Of a DNA stretch of 64,000 bases, positions 23,293 through 31,835 are shown piece after piece; the first letter of the stretch is position 1, and each line of letters opens with the position of its first letter. This DNA comes from Pseudoflavonifractor intestinihominis. GTDB lineage: Bacteria; Bacillota; Clostridia; Oscillospirales; Oscillospiraceae. The notes beneath the pieces are model-generated. The model saw nothing but the letters and a program-made list of their open reading frames with translations, had not been told where the DNA came from and searched no databases. The position numbers and the translations under genes were made by a program. The stretch is taken from positions 78,998 through 142,997 of the forward strand of contig NZ_JBBMFK010000007.1 in assembly GCF_040096055.1 (NCBI RefSeq), in the 5' to 3' direction.

Positions 23293-24054
23293 GTGGTAAG
23301 GATTGGGATCGTGGATGACGAAAAAGAGGCCAGAGAGCAGCTGCGGGCCGCGATCAGACGGTTTGAAGAAGAGTACCAGGTGGAGTTCGAGATACAGGAG
23401 TTCGACAGCGCGCAGGCCTACCTGGCCGACCCGAACAACGACTGCGACATCCTATACATGGACATCGACATGCCCAAAATGACAGGGATGGAGCTGGCCG
23501 AGCGGATCCGGGAGACGAACGGAGAGATCATCCTGATCTTCTGCACCAATCTGGAGCAGTTCGCCCTGAACGGGTACAGCGTCTCCGCCCTGGGCTTTCT
23601 GGTAAAGCCGGTGCAGTGGTACCCCCTCCGGCTGTACCTGGAACGGGCGCTGAAGGTGATAGAGAAGCGGACCCGGCGGGCACAGCAGCCGGAGATGAGG
23701 CGGATCGTGATCAAGGACGGGACAGTCTCGAAGGTGGTGGATGCGTCGTCCATCCGGTATGTGGAGGTCCAGCAGCACTATCTTTTTTACCACATGCAGG
23801 GCGATTCGGCCGGCCGGGACACCGTGGTCAAGACCCGCGGGACCATGCAGGAGGCCACCGATCTGCTGGTGCCCCGGGGATTTGTGCGCTGCAGCTCCAG
23901 CTTTCTGGTCAATCTGGAGCATATCACGGCGGTGAGCCGCATGAACGTCTACCTGGGGGAGGAGGCCCTGCCCTTGGGGAGGACGTACAAGGACGCATTC
24001 ACCAGGGAATTTTCCCGTTTTCTGGCGAAAAAGGGATGGGGTGATCCGTGTTGA
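23293..24054 (+). CDS. LytTR family response regulator
   Basis: This is a phosphorylation-controlled transcription factor of the AgrA/LytR type. The 253-residue protein has a receiver domain (1-120) with 'IGIVDDE' acidic residues and the phospho-acceptor Asp57 in 'DILYMDIDMPKMTGMEL', followed by a LytTR DNA-binding domain (about 137-245) with 'DASSIRYVEVQQHYLFY' and 'FVRCSSSFLVNLEHI'. The start is a GTG at 23293 after GGGGGGATCCCT; no ATG gives a complete receiver. It overlaps the histidine kinase start by 7 bases, so the two are coupled. Confidence 0.93.
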   Translation: MVRIGIVDDEKEAREQLRAAIRRFEEEYQVEFEIQEFDSAQAYLADPNNDCDILYMDIDMPKMTGMELAERIRETNGEIILIFCTNLEQFALNGYSVSALGFLVKPVQWYPLRLYLERALKVIEKRTRRAQQPEMRRIVIKDGTVSKVVDASSIRYVEVQQHYLFYHMQGDSAGRDTVVKTRGTMQEATDLLVPRGFVRCSSSFLVNLEHITAVSRMNVYLGEEALPLGRTYKDAFTREFSRFLAKKGWGDPC

Positions 24055-25370
24055 TCCTGGACTTTCTCCTCCGCTGGCAGATCGAGATAGGAATGCTGGG
24101 AGCGGCCTGCCTGTTCGTGCCGTGGAACCGGCGCAGGCCCCATTTCCTCTTCCGCGCCGTACTGGGGGTGGGCCTCCTGTTCGCGGTCGCCTACCTGGAG
24201 TCCGCCCTCATGAAGGACGGGTGGAGGAGCGCCTTGCCCACCTATGTCATCTCCCTGCTGCTGGATACAGCTCTCCTGGTCCTTCTGATCTGGCGGAGCT
24301 TTGACTGCAGCCCCGTCCACGCCATGTTCTCCGCCACCTGCGCCTACGCGGTGCAGCATATGACCAGCAAGCTGGCCTACATGGACGTGATGAGCCTGCT
24401 GCACCGCGGCCCCATCCAGAAGTGGTATCCCCTGCTGCTGCTGCTGCTGGCCAACGTCCTGGTGTGCGTGCCCATCTTTTTGGGCTTTACCCGCCGCTTT
24501 TTCAAAGAGGGACAGCTCATGTTCGACCGGCGCAAGACAGTGATCTACTCCGGACTGTTCCTCTTTGTGGCGGTCTACCTCAGCTCTTTGCTGGAGCAGA
24601 ATCTGGACACATCGGCCCTCACCTATCTCACCAGCTATCTGGCCCTCAACGCCTTCTGCGTGCTCTTCGCTGTGGCCGTGCTGTCCATGGAGTTCTCCAA
24701 TTGCAGCATGAAGCGGCTGGAGAGTGAGAACCTGATCCTGGAGCAGATGCTGGAGAACGACAGGCAGCAGTACGAGCTGGCCAAACAGGAGATGGAGAAG
24801 ATCAATATCCGCTACCACGACCTCAAGCAGCAGTATTCCCGGGCCCCGGATGAGGAGCGGGCCGAGCTGGAGCAGGAGATGGAGGCCATCCGGCTGCGCT
24901 ACTACACAGGGAACAAGGCTCTGGACATCGTCCTCACCCAGAAATCCGGCCTGTGCGAGCAGGCGGGCATCCAGCTGGTGTGCTCGGTGGACGGCAGCTG
25001 CCTGTCCGGCATGACCCACTACCACATCTACTCCATGCTGGGCAACGCCATCGACAACGCCATGGAGTGCCTGGCCAAGGTGGAGGACAAGGAGAAGAAG
25101 GTGATCAACCTGTCCATCTGCCGCCGGGCGGATATGGCGGTCATCTGTGTGGAGAATTATACGCCCGTTCCGCCGGTGGTGCGGGACGGTGCTCTGGTCA
25201 CCACCAAGCAGGATGCGGCCTCCCACGGATACGGCACAAAGAGCATAAAAAGTATCGCCGAGCTGTACGGCGGGACCGCCGATTATTTCGTGGAAGAAGA
25301 AATTTTTTATTTGCTGATTACGATTCCGTGCGCGGGAACGGTTGCCCGAACCGACCGCGCAGCGTGCTGA
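24048..25370 (+). CDS. GHKL-type sensor histidine kinase (AgrC-like)
   Basis: This is the membrane sensor partner of the upstream LytTR regulator. The 440-residue protein has five or six hydrophobic segments in its first 225 residues, a charged coiled region (about 225-270) containing 'YHDLKQQYS' where the phospho-accepting His is expected, and a C-terminal ATPase domain with the N-box 'LGNAIDNAMECL' near residue 330 and a glycine-rich 'GYGTKSIKSIAELYGG'. The start is a GTG at 24048 inside the regulator gene. No agrD-like peptide or agrB gene is visible nearby, so the signal is unknown. A terminator follows. Confidence 0.9.
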   Translation: MLILDFLLRWQIEIGMLGAACLFVPWNRRRPHFLFRAVLGVGLLFAVAYLESALMKDGWRSALPTYVISLLLDTALLVLLIWRSFDCSPVHAMFSATCAYAVQHMTSKLAYMDVMSLLHRGPIQKWYPLLLLLLANVLVCVPIFLGFTRRFFKEGQLMFDRRKTVIYSGLFLFVAVYLSSLLEQNLDTSALTYLTSYLALNAFCVLFAVAVLSMEFSNCSMKRLESENLILEQMLENDRQQYELAKQEMEKINIRYHDLKQQYSRAPDEERAELEQEMEAIRLRYYTGNKALDIVLTQKSGLCEQAGIQLVCSVDGSCLSGMTHYHIYSMLGNAIDNAMECLAKVEDKEKKVINLSICRRADMAVICVENYTPVPPVVRDGALVTTKQDAASHGYGTKSIKSIAELYGGTADYFVEEEIFYLLITIPCAGTVARTDRAAC

Positions 25371-25389
25371 ATCGGAGCCAGGAGACGAG

Positions 25390-25422
25390 TATCCCCCCAT
25401 GGATATGGGGGGATATTTTTTT
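25390..25422 (+). terminator. Terminator after the two-component operon
   Basis: A perfect 11-bp stem (25390-25400 with 25405-25415), loop GGAT, is followed by seven T's. Confidence 0.95.
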
Positions 25423-25469
25423 CACCTCTGCTGATTGCGACGCATTTTTTGACAATGGTGCCAGAGCGA

Positions 25470-25498
25470 TTGACGCTCCGGGAGAATCTCAATATCAT
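25470..25498 (+). promoter_or_regulatory. Promoter for the GH3 operon
   Basis: TTGACG (25470-25475) and TATCAT (25493-25498) are 17 bp apart. A second TTGACA lies at 25449. The leader is about 150 bases. Confidence 0.6.
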
Positions 25499-25519
25499 GG
25501 TCGTATCAAGGCAAAGAGA

Positions 25520-25531
25520 GGAAACGTTTCC
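25520..25531. promoter_or_regulatory. cre-like palindromic operator in the GH3 leader
   Basis: GGAAACGTTTCC is a perfect 12-bp palindrome just downstream of the predicted start site. It matches the catabolite-response element at all but two defined positions, counting the flanking bases, and could bind CcpA or another LacI-family repressor. Confidence 0.45.
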
Positions 25532-25655
25532 GACCCGGCCGCACCCCGCAAGAGGCGCGGCCACCCCGGGCCGGAACCCTCCGAAAACGGGCGGTGCACA
25601 GCCCGCTTTCAGAGGGGTTCGGCCATGTTCCAAACGTGTTAAGGAGGTCAAATTG

Positions 25656-28634
25656 ATGGCACGAAAGGCAACCACAAAAAAGTCCCAGCGCTGGCTCGGA
25701 CTGGCTGGTGCAGCAATCCTGATCGCAAACCTTACTTTGACCGGGACTGCCGTCGCGTTCCAGCAGGAGGGCGAGATCAACCACGCGCTGGGCATTGAGG
25801 GCTCCGGCGCTACCTACGGCGGAACCGAGTTCACGGACGACGGTTCCCTGTCGGACGAGGGCTATGCCAAGTACATTGAAGCTGCCTACGACTTCTGCGA
25901 GCAGGAAGAGGAAGAGGGCAGCGTCCTGCTCTATAACAAGGACAACGCTCTGCCCCTGTCGGAGGACGAACGGAACGTGACCGCCTTCGGCCGCGGCAGC
26001 GTGGACCCTGTGTTCCGGAGCACCGCCGGCGGCTCCTCCACCAACAAGGAGTATCAGCAGACCCCGGTGGACGCCCTGAAGGGCGCCGGCTTCAACGTCA
26101 ACCAGACGGTGCTGGACGCCTACTCCTCCGCTGAGGACCCCGGCGCCCGCAGCGTGTCCCACGTGGGCGAGTATGACCCCGCCGTCTACACCGATAGCGT
26201 TCAGGCTTCCTTTGACGACTACAGCGATGTGGCCTTTGTCACCCTCTCCCGCTTCGCCACTGAGGGCAACGACCTGGCCATGGTCAACGACAAGGGCGCC
26301 CGGATGCTGGAGCTGGACGAGGACGAGCGGGCCATCTTCCAGATGATCAAGGACTCCGGCAAGTTCGACAAGGTCGTTGTGATCCTCAACTCCGTGTTCG
26401 CCATGGAGCTGGACTGGCTGGAGGAGTACGACGTGGACGCCGTGCTGTGGGTGGGCAACCCCGGCTTCTACGGCATGCCCGGCGCCGTCCGTGTGATCAC
26501 CGGCGAGGTCAACCCCTCCGGCCACACGGTGGATACCTTTGCCGCCAACTCCCTGTCCGCCCCCTCCGCCGAGAACTTCGGCCTGCACTCCTATGACTAC
26601 GGCAGCAAGACGCCCCGGGCGGCCGGCGACAGCTTCGTGACCTACAACGAGGGCATCTACGTGGGCTACAAGTACTACGAGACCCGGTATGAGGACACCG
26701 TTCTGGGCCAGGGCAACGCCAGCTCCTCCGTGGGCACCAAGGCGTCCACCGACGGCTGGAACTACGCCGAGGAGGTCTGCTTCCCCTTCGGCTTCGGCCT
26801 GTCCTACACCACCTACGAGTACACCATGGACAGCCTGGTGTATGACGCCGACGCCGACACCTTCACCGCCACTGTCACCGTGGCCAACACCGGCGACATG
26901 GACGGCAAGGCCAGCGTCCAGCTCTACTTCCAGAGCCCCTACACCGACTACGACAAGGAGAACGGCATCGAGAAGGCCTCCATCCAGCTGCTGGCCTACG
27001 ACAAGGTTGACGTGGCGGCCGGCGCCTCCGAGACCGTCACCCTGGAGGTGCCCGGTTACTTCCTGGCCTCCTATGACGCCAACAACGCCAAGGGCTACAT
27101 CCTGGATGCCGGCGACTACTACTTCGCCGTCGGCAACGGCGCCCACGAGGCCCTGAACAACGTTCTGGCCCTCAAGTGCGGCGACGAGGTGAGCGGCAAG
27201 CTGGTGGACCAGGACGGCAACGTGGTCACCGGCAACACCGCCGCGGCCGCCAAGTGGACCTCCACCAACGCCACCGTGGACACCGAGAAGTACCGTCAGT
27301 CCCGCTACGACAGCAGCGTCACCGTCACCAACACCTTTGACGACGCCGACATCAACTACTGGGTCAACGACGACGAGAAGGTCACCTACCTGTCCCGCAG
27401 CGCCTGGGACACCACCTACCCCGTGACCGTTGAGACCATCACCGTCAACGACAAGCTCTACGACGGCCTCAACATGCAGTTCTACACCAAGGCTGATGAC
27501 GCCAAGAGCGTCTCCGACTTCCAGCTGGGCGTGACGCTGGACGAGAAGATCGACTTCATCGACATGAAGGGCGTGGACTTTGACGATCCCAAGTGGGACG
27601 ACTTCCTCTCCCAGCTCACCCTCAGCGAGCTGCTCATCAACATGGGCGACTCCAAGGGCATCAAGGCCGTGAAGGCCGTCAACAAGCCCGGCTGCACCAT
27701 CGTGGACGGCCCCGAGGGCATGAACGGCCAGTTCAAGTACGGCGACCGCCGCAACTGCACCGGCTGGGCCACCCTGCCCATCGTGGCGGCCTCCTGGGAC
27801 CATGACCTGCAGTACCGCTTCGGCCAGATGTACGGCGAGGACGCTCTGTACGCCTCCATCCCCATTGCCTACGCCCCCGGCTGCGATATCCACCGTTCCC
27901 CCTACTCCGGCCGCAGCTCCGAGTACTTCTCCGAGGACGCGATGCTCACCTACTACGCCGCTGCCAATGTCTCTGAGGGCATGCGCAGCAAGGGCCTGAT
28001 CGGCACCATCAAGCACTTCTTCCTCAACGAGCAGGAGGCCGGCCGTCAGGGCATCTCCACCTTTGCCAACGAGCAGTCCATCCGCGAGATCTACATGCGG
28101 GCCTTTGAGGGCTCCCTGTCCAGCAGCAACGGCGAGCAGGACGGCAGCAAGTCCCTGGGCGTGATGACCGCCTACAACCGTATCGGCGTGATGTACGCCG
28201 CGGCCAGCCAGGGCATCCAGCACATCCTGCGGGACGAGTGGAACTACGGCGGCTACATCATCGACGACGCTCTGACCGCTTCCGAGTACTCCTCCGCTCC
28301 TGAAATGCTGATGGCGGGCAACAACATCTTCTGTCTGGATACCGCCCGTCCCACTCAGATCGAGGAGCTGATCACCTCCACCGACGACGGCGACCTGCTG
28401 GAGAAGGTGCTGGAGTCCAACCACTATCTCTACTACGTCATGCTCCAGTCCTCCATGGGCAACTCCTCTGCCGAGGACCTGGTGGTGAGCGACGCGATGC
28501 CCTGGTGGCAGATCATGCTTATCTCGGTGGACGCCGTGTTCTGTGCGCTGGCTGTTGCCGCTGTTGTCATGTACGTGCTGCATACCTATACCGATGTCTT
28601 TTCCCGCAGGAAAAGCTCGGCTGGGCGGAATTGA
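25656..28634 (+). CDS. Circularly permuted glycoside hydrolase family 3 protein, membrane-anchored
   Basis: This is a predicted surface beta-glycosidase. In the 992-residue protein the domain order is reversed from the usual GH3 order. After an N-terminal hydrophobic segment (about 12-33) comes the GH3 C-terminal-type domain (to about 380, with 'GNPGFYGMPGAVRVITGEVN'), then a fibronectin-III-like domain from 'FPFGFGLSYTTYEY', then the GH3 N-terminal-type barrel (about 660-930) with 'DGPEGMNG', 'IKHFFLNEQEAGR' and the nucleophile candidate Asp871 in 'GGYIIDDALTASEY'. A C-terminal helix (about 949-975) and a basic tail complete it. Start ATG follows AAGGAGG. Permuted GH3 enzymes are known in Firmicutes. 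Substrate unknown. Confidence 0.9.
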   Translation: MARKATTKKSQRWLGLAGAAILIANLTLTGTAVAFQQEGEINHALGIEGSGATYGGTEFTDDGSLSDEGYAKYIEAAYDFCEQEEEEGSVLLYNKDNALPLSEDERNVTAFGRGSVDPVFRSTAGGSSTNKEYQQTPVDALKGAGFNVNQTVLDAYSSAEDPGARSVSHVGEYDPAVYTDSVQASFDDYSDVAFVTLSRFATEGNDLAMVNDKGARMLELDEDERAIFQMIKDSGKFDKVVVILNSVFAMELDWLEEYDVDAVLWVGNPGFYGMPGAVRVITGEVNPSGHTVDTFAANSLSAPSAENFGLHSYDYGSKTPRAAGDSFVTYNEGIYVGYKYYETRYEDTVLGQGNASSSVGTKASTDGWNYAEEVCFPFGFGLSYTTYEYTMDSLVYDADADTFTATVTVANTGDMDGKASVQLYFQSPYTDYDKENGIEKASIQLLAYDKVDVAAGASETVTLEVPGYFLASYDANNAKGYILDAGDYYFAVGNGAHEALNNVLALKCGDEVSGKLVDQDGNVVTGNTAAAAKWTSTNATVDTEKYRQSRYDSSVTVTNTFDDADINYWVNDDEKVTYLSRSAWDTTYPVTVETITVNDKLYDGLNMQFYTKADDAKSVSDFQLGVTLDEKIDFIDMKGVDFDDPKWDDFLSQLTLSELLINMGDSKGIKAVKAVNKPGCTIVDGPEGMNGQFKYGDRRNCTGWATLPIVAASWDHDLQYRFGQMYGEDALYASIPIAYAPGCDIHRSPYSGRSSEYFSEDAMLTYYAAANVSEGMRSKGLIGTIKHFFLNEQEAGRQGISTFANEQSIREIYMRAFEGSLSSSNGEQDGSKSLGVMTAYNRIGVMYAAASQGIQHILRDEWNYGGYIIDDALTASEYSSAPEMLMAGNNIFCLDTARPTQIEELITSTDDGDLLEKVLESNHYLYYVMLQSSMGNSSAEDLVVSDAMPWWQIMLISVDAVFCALAVAAVVMYVLHTYTDVFSRRKSSAGRN

Positions 28635-28649
28635 CGGAGGTGGAAACTG

Positions 28650-30287
28650 ATGCTGAAAATGGGCATAAAGAACAAGGCGGCCGGCAGCTATCTCTCTCTG
28701 GTCGCAGCTCTGGTAGCTCTGGTCACGGCAATCGTGTTCCTGGCGACCCAGGCAACGGCAGCCCCTCTGGGGCATGACGGAACCGCACCCGGCGTGGTGC
28801 TCCTGGCGGGCGTGGCCGCCGCAGTGGTGCTCTTCATCTTCCCCATTCGCTTTGGAGCACTGATCCAGGCCATCATCTACAATATCGCGCTCTATCTTGT
28901 GGTCGTCCAGCTGTACTTCGTGTTTGCTGACGTGATCAACAACGTGACCTTCGCCGGCGGCAATGCGGGCCTGTGTGTGTTCTACATGATGGGCACCCTG
29001 GTCTGCTGCCTGCTGAGCGTGGTGGCCTGCTTCTTCAAGCAGACCCGGGACGAGTCCGAGGCGCAGCCCGAGGGGACCAAGTCCAGCCCTGTGGGCGCTG
29101 TGGCGCCTGCCGTGCTGCTGTGCGTCATCGCCGTGTGCGTGGGCGTGTACTTCAACATGGACGGCGGCATCAGCACGCCTGCCTCCGGCACTGAAGGCGG
29201 CGACGGCGGTGCTACCGCAGAGAATACCGAGGGTGTCAGCGTGAACTATACCGACAACACCTTCAAGGATATGTCCCTTGAGGATCTGGCTGCCATTCCC
29301 ATGGAGACCTGGGAGGCCAAGGAGGCCGACGGCCAGGTGGCCTACTACTTCGAGGGCCAGTACACCGAGGGGTTCAGCACCATCGTTGACCCCGCCTGCC
29401 TGGATATGTACTGCTGCACCGACGGCTCCATGTACGGCTCCTTCAGCGGCCCCACCACTTCCGTGGGCAGCGGCACGGTGTCCTATGTGTACGGCTACTG
29501 GTACAACTACGATGAGAACGGCGAGTACAACTTCGTCATCCACATCACCGGCAACCAGGATGCCGACGGCACCCTCCGTCCCACCAACGTGGAGGGCGGC
29601 GCCGACGCGGATGTGTACATCTTCGACACCGATCACGGCGCCTACAACTGGGAGGCCAGCCTGAGCTACGGCGTGATGGGCGGCATGATCACCCGTAACA
29701 TCAACATCTACGGCCAGGTGTACACCAAGGCCCAGAGCCTGACCATCGACTCCTCCGCCCTGCCCGTGTTCTACACCGGCGACAGCTTTGACGCCACCTC
29801 CCTGGTGGCCACCGCGGTCCGCGGCAACGGCGCCGAGGAGTCCATCTGGAACGGCCGTATCTCCTACAGCGGCTTTGACTCCGAGACCCCCGGCACCAAG
29901 ACGGTGACGGCCAGCTTCCTGGGCGCCACTGCCACCTTCGACGTGACGGTGGAGGAGCTGGTGGCCGACACCTATACCGGCAGCTACGAGCTGGTGGTGG
30001 ACGGCACGCCCACTGCCACTGAGGCCCAGATGGTGGTGGACTACTCCCACAAGACCTGCACAGTGACCAGCACCGACGGCACCCTCTCCATCAGTGGCAC
30101 CGTGGAGGATTCCGCTGACGGCAGCGTGACCATCACCCTGAACGGCAGCGAGCCTATGACCGCTGTCATCACCGAGGGCGACGCCGGCACCCAGATCACC
30201 ATCCCCGCCCACCAGGAGGTTGTCTCCGGCTGGGGTACCAGCGAGACCTACGAGATCGGGGAGTGCACCATGACTCTGTCCGCCTGA
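28650..30287 (+). CDS. Multi-pass membrane protein with extracellular Ig-like domain
   Basis: The function is unknown. The 545-residue protein has about five hydrophobic segments in its first 170 residues ('SYLSLVAALVALVTAIVFLA' is the first), then a large outer part. In it, residues of about 370-440 look like a bacterial Ig-like domain ('YTGDSFDATSLVATAVRGNG' and 'TPGTKTVTASFLGATATFDV'), and the C-terminal 100 residues form another beta-rich region. It starts 15 bases after the GH3 stop with GACGGAGG upstream, so the two are cotranscribed. A role in holding or presenting the GH3 enzyme or binding its glycan is a guess from operon position. Confidence 0.72.
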   Translation: MLKMGIKNKAAGSYLSLVAALVALVTAIVFLATQATAAPLGHDGTAPGVVLLAGVAAAVVLFIFPIRFGALIQAIIYNIALYLVVVQLYFVFADVINNVTFAGGNAGLCVFYMMGTLVCCLLSVVACFFKQTRDESEAQPEGTKSSPVGAVAPAVLLCVIAVCVGVYFNMDGGISTPASGTEGGDGGATAENTEGVSVNYTDNTFKDMSLEDLAAIPMETWEAKEADGQVAYYFEGQYTEGFSTIVDPACLDMYCCTDGSMYGSFSGPTTSVGSGTVSYVYGYWYNYDENGEYNFVIHITGNQDADGTLRPTNVEGGADADVYIFDTDHGAYNWEASLSYGVMGGMITRNINIYGQVYTKAQSLTIDSSALPVFYTGDSFDATSLVATAVRGNGAEESIWNGRISYSGFDSETPGTKTVTASFLGATATFDVTVEELVADTYTGSYELVVDGTPTATEAQMVVDYSHKTCTVTSTDGTLSISGTVEDSADGSVTITLNGSEPMTAVITEGDAGTQITIPAHQEVVSGWGTSETYEIGECTMTLSA

Positions 30288-30339
30288 GGCGGGAGAGAGA
30301 TCGCTCCAGAGATCTGATGCAGAATAAACTGCCCCTAAG

Positions 30340-30376
30340 AGCAGGGCGCGCGGTATATGCCGCGCGCCCTGCTTTT
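30340..30376 (+). terminator. Terminator after the GH3 operon
   Basis: A 14-bp stem (30340-30353 with 30360-30373), loop TATATG, is followed by TTT. The core closely matches the SASP terminator at 23039. Confidence 0.85.
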
Positions 30377-30421
30377 GCCGTTCAGCACAAAAGCGGAGCC
30401 GGAATCGGCCTGGTCTTCTGT

Positions 30422-30451
30422 TTGACGGCGCGGCGGAAGATGGGGTATACT
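30422..30451 (+). promoter_or_regulatory. Promoter for the PHP/HPr unit
   Basis: TTGACG (30422-30427) and TATACT (30446-30451) are 18 bp apart, about 115 bases upstream of the PHP start. Confidence 0.6.
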
Positions 30452-30568
30452 GATAACCGATATAAAAGGATAAGACAGATGGGGGTACCGCGGCGTATCC
30501 GGCGTGCAGGGAAGGCATGCCGCCTGGCGGGACGGTATGCCCGGCTGCTGAGAGAGGAGTTCAGTCCC

Positions 30569-31372
30569 ATGTTCCAGCTTTACGATATGCATACGCATAC
30601 CGTGTTTTCCCCCGATTCCCAGACCCCCATGGAGGACATGGCGGAGGAGGCCATCCGCCGGGGTATCACCGGTATGGCCATTACAGATCACTATAACCCC
30701 GACTACCCCACCCTGCGTTTCCGTACCGGCCAGCCCACGGTTGAGTACCACCGGGCCATGGAGCGCCTGGCGGAGCAGTATTCCGGACGGCTGGAGGTGC
30801 TCAAGGGCGTTGAGATGGGCGTCCTGGACGGGGACACCATGGACCGCTGCCGGGCGGCGGCCAGGGATTACCACTACGACTTTATCCTCGCCTCCTTCCA
30901 CTCCGACCGGGAGCGGACCTTTGACGACATGGCCCGGGACCCCTTCTCCAGGACGGAGGAGGTGTTCCGGCACTACTACGAGTACGTCCTGTCCTGCATC
31001 AAGCAGTTCAAGGACTACGACGTGCTGGCCCACCTGAATCTGGTGGACCGCTACGCGCCCTATATACCTGACGACAGCCTGTACACCGACCTGGTGGACG
31101 AGATCCTCCGCACCGCTGTGGCCGACGGCAAGGGCCTGGAGATCAATACCGCCAGCTGGCGGTACCGCATGGGGGAGCGCACCACCCCCACCGCCGCCAT
31201 CCTCCGGCGCTACCGGGAGCTGGGCGGCGAGTACGTCACCGTGGGCTCGGACGCCCACACCCCCAACTGGCTGGGCGACCACCTGGGCGAGGGCTGCCAG
31301 CTGCTGCGGGACCTGGGCTGGGAATACTACACCGTGTACCGGAATAGAAAGCCCTGCCCCATCAAGCTGTGA
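30569..31372 (+). CDS. PHP-domain phosphoesterase, histidinol-phosphatase-like
   Basis: This is a metal-dependent phosphatase of the PHP superfamily, closest in pattern to HisJ/HisK-type histidinol phosphatases. The 267-residue protein has metal-site motifs 'DMHTHTVFSPDS', 'MAITDHYNPD', 'GVEMG', 'ILASFHSD', 'AHLNLVDRY' and the C-terminal 'GSDAHTPNWLG'. The ATG at 30569 follows GAGAGGAGT by 8 bases. It is encoded next to HPr rather than other his genes, so histidine synthesis is only one possibility; these proteins are often annotated by similarity without proof. Confidence 0.85.
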   Translation: MFQLYDMHTHTVFSPDSQTPMEDMAEEAIRRGITGMAITDHYNPDYPTLRFRTGQPTVEYHRAMERLAEQYSGRLEVLKGVEMGVLDGDTMDRCRAAARDYHYDFILASFHSDRERTFDDMARDPFSRTEEVFRHYYEYVLSCIKQFKDYDVLAHLNLVDRYAPYIPDDSLYTDLVDEILRTAVADGKGLEINTASWRYRMGERTTPTAAILRRYRELGGEYVTVGSDAHTPNWLGDHLGEGCQLLRDLGWEYYTVYRNRKPCPIKL

Positions 31373-31437
31373 CCTGACGGCGCGTCAGCGGCGCCGGTTA
31401 AGATATGCGGAACGTACCGGAAGAAAGGGGACTGGGC

Positions 31438-31704
31438 ATGTATTCCAAACAGATCACCATCCAGAACAGGAGCGGGCTTCACGCCCGGCCTGCCGCTGAC
31501 TTTGTCAGCCAGGCGGGCAAGTTCAAGGCCAAGATCGGGGTCCAGCGTGCCGGAGAGGACGTGGTGGCCGACGGGAAATCCATCATCATGCTCCTCGCCA
31601 TGGGCCTGGCCCAGGGGGAAGAGGTGATCCTCTCCGCCGACGGCGAGGACGAGAAGGAGGCCGTGGAGGCTCTGGCCGAAGTGCTGGCCAATTGCAGGAC
31701 ATAA
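31438..31704 (+). CDS. ptsH: Phosphocarrier protein HPr
   Basis: HPr passes phosphate from Enzyme I to sugar-specific PTS components. The 88-residue protein has the active His15 in 'SGLHARPAADFV' and the regulatory serine (Ser48, equivalent to Ser46) in 'GKSIIMLLAMGLAQG', with length typical of the family. The ATG at 31438 follows AGAAAGGGG. Enzyme I is not adjacent, so PTS genes are dispersed or it works mainly in catabolite repression through HPr-Ser-P and CcpA, or both. It probably shares a transcript with the PHP gene 65 bases upstream. Confidence 0.93.
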   Translation: MYSKQITIQNRSGLHARPAADFVSQAGKFKAKIGVQRAGEDVVADGKSIIMLLAMGLAQGEEVILSADGEDEKEAVEALAEVLANCRT

Positions 31705-31835
31705 ATTTCCACAAATGGACTGCTGGCCTTGTAAGAGATGCCGGGGGTATGATATCCTTAATAAAGAAGTAAAAGCACGGGAAGCCGCCGCATGAGACAG
31801 GGCGCGGCGGGTATTTCGTCGCAGGAAAGGAATGA

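Noticed and set aside
25506..30518. A 1670-codon open frame antisense to the GH3 and Ig-domain genes
   Set aside because: The sense genes have clear domains, ribosome-binding sites and a promoter. The antisense frame is a by-product of GC-rich codon use, with a low-complexity Gly/Val/His-rich translation and no recognisable family.
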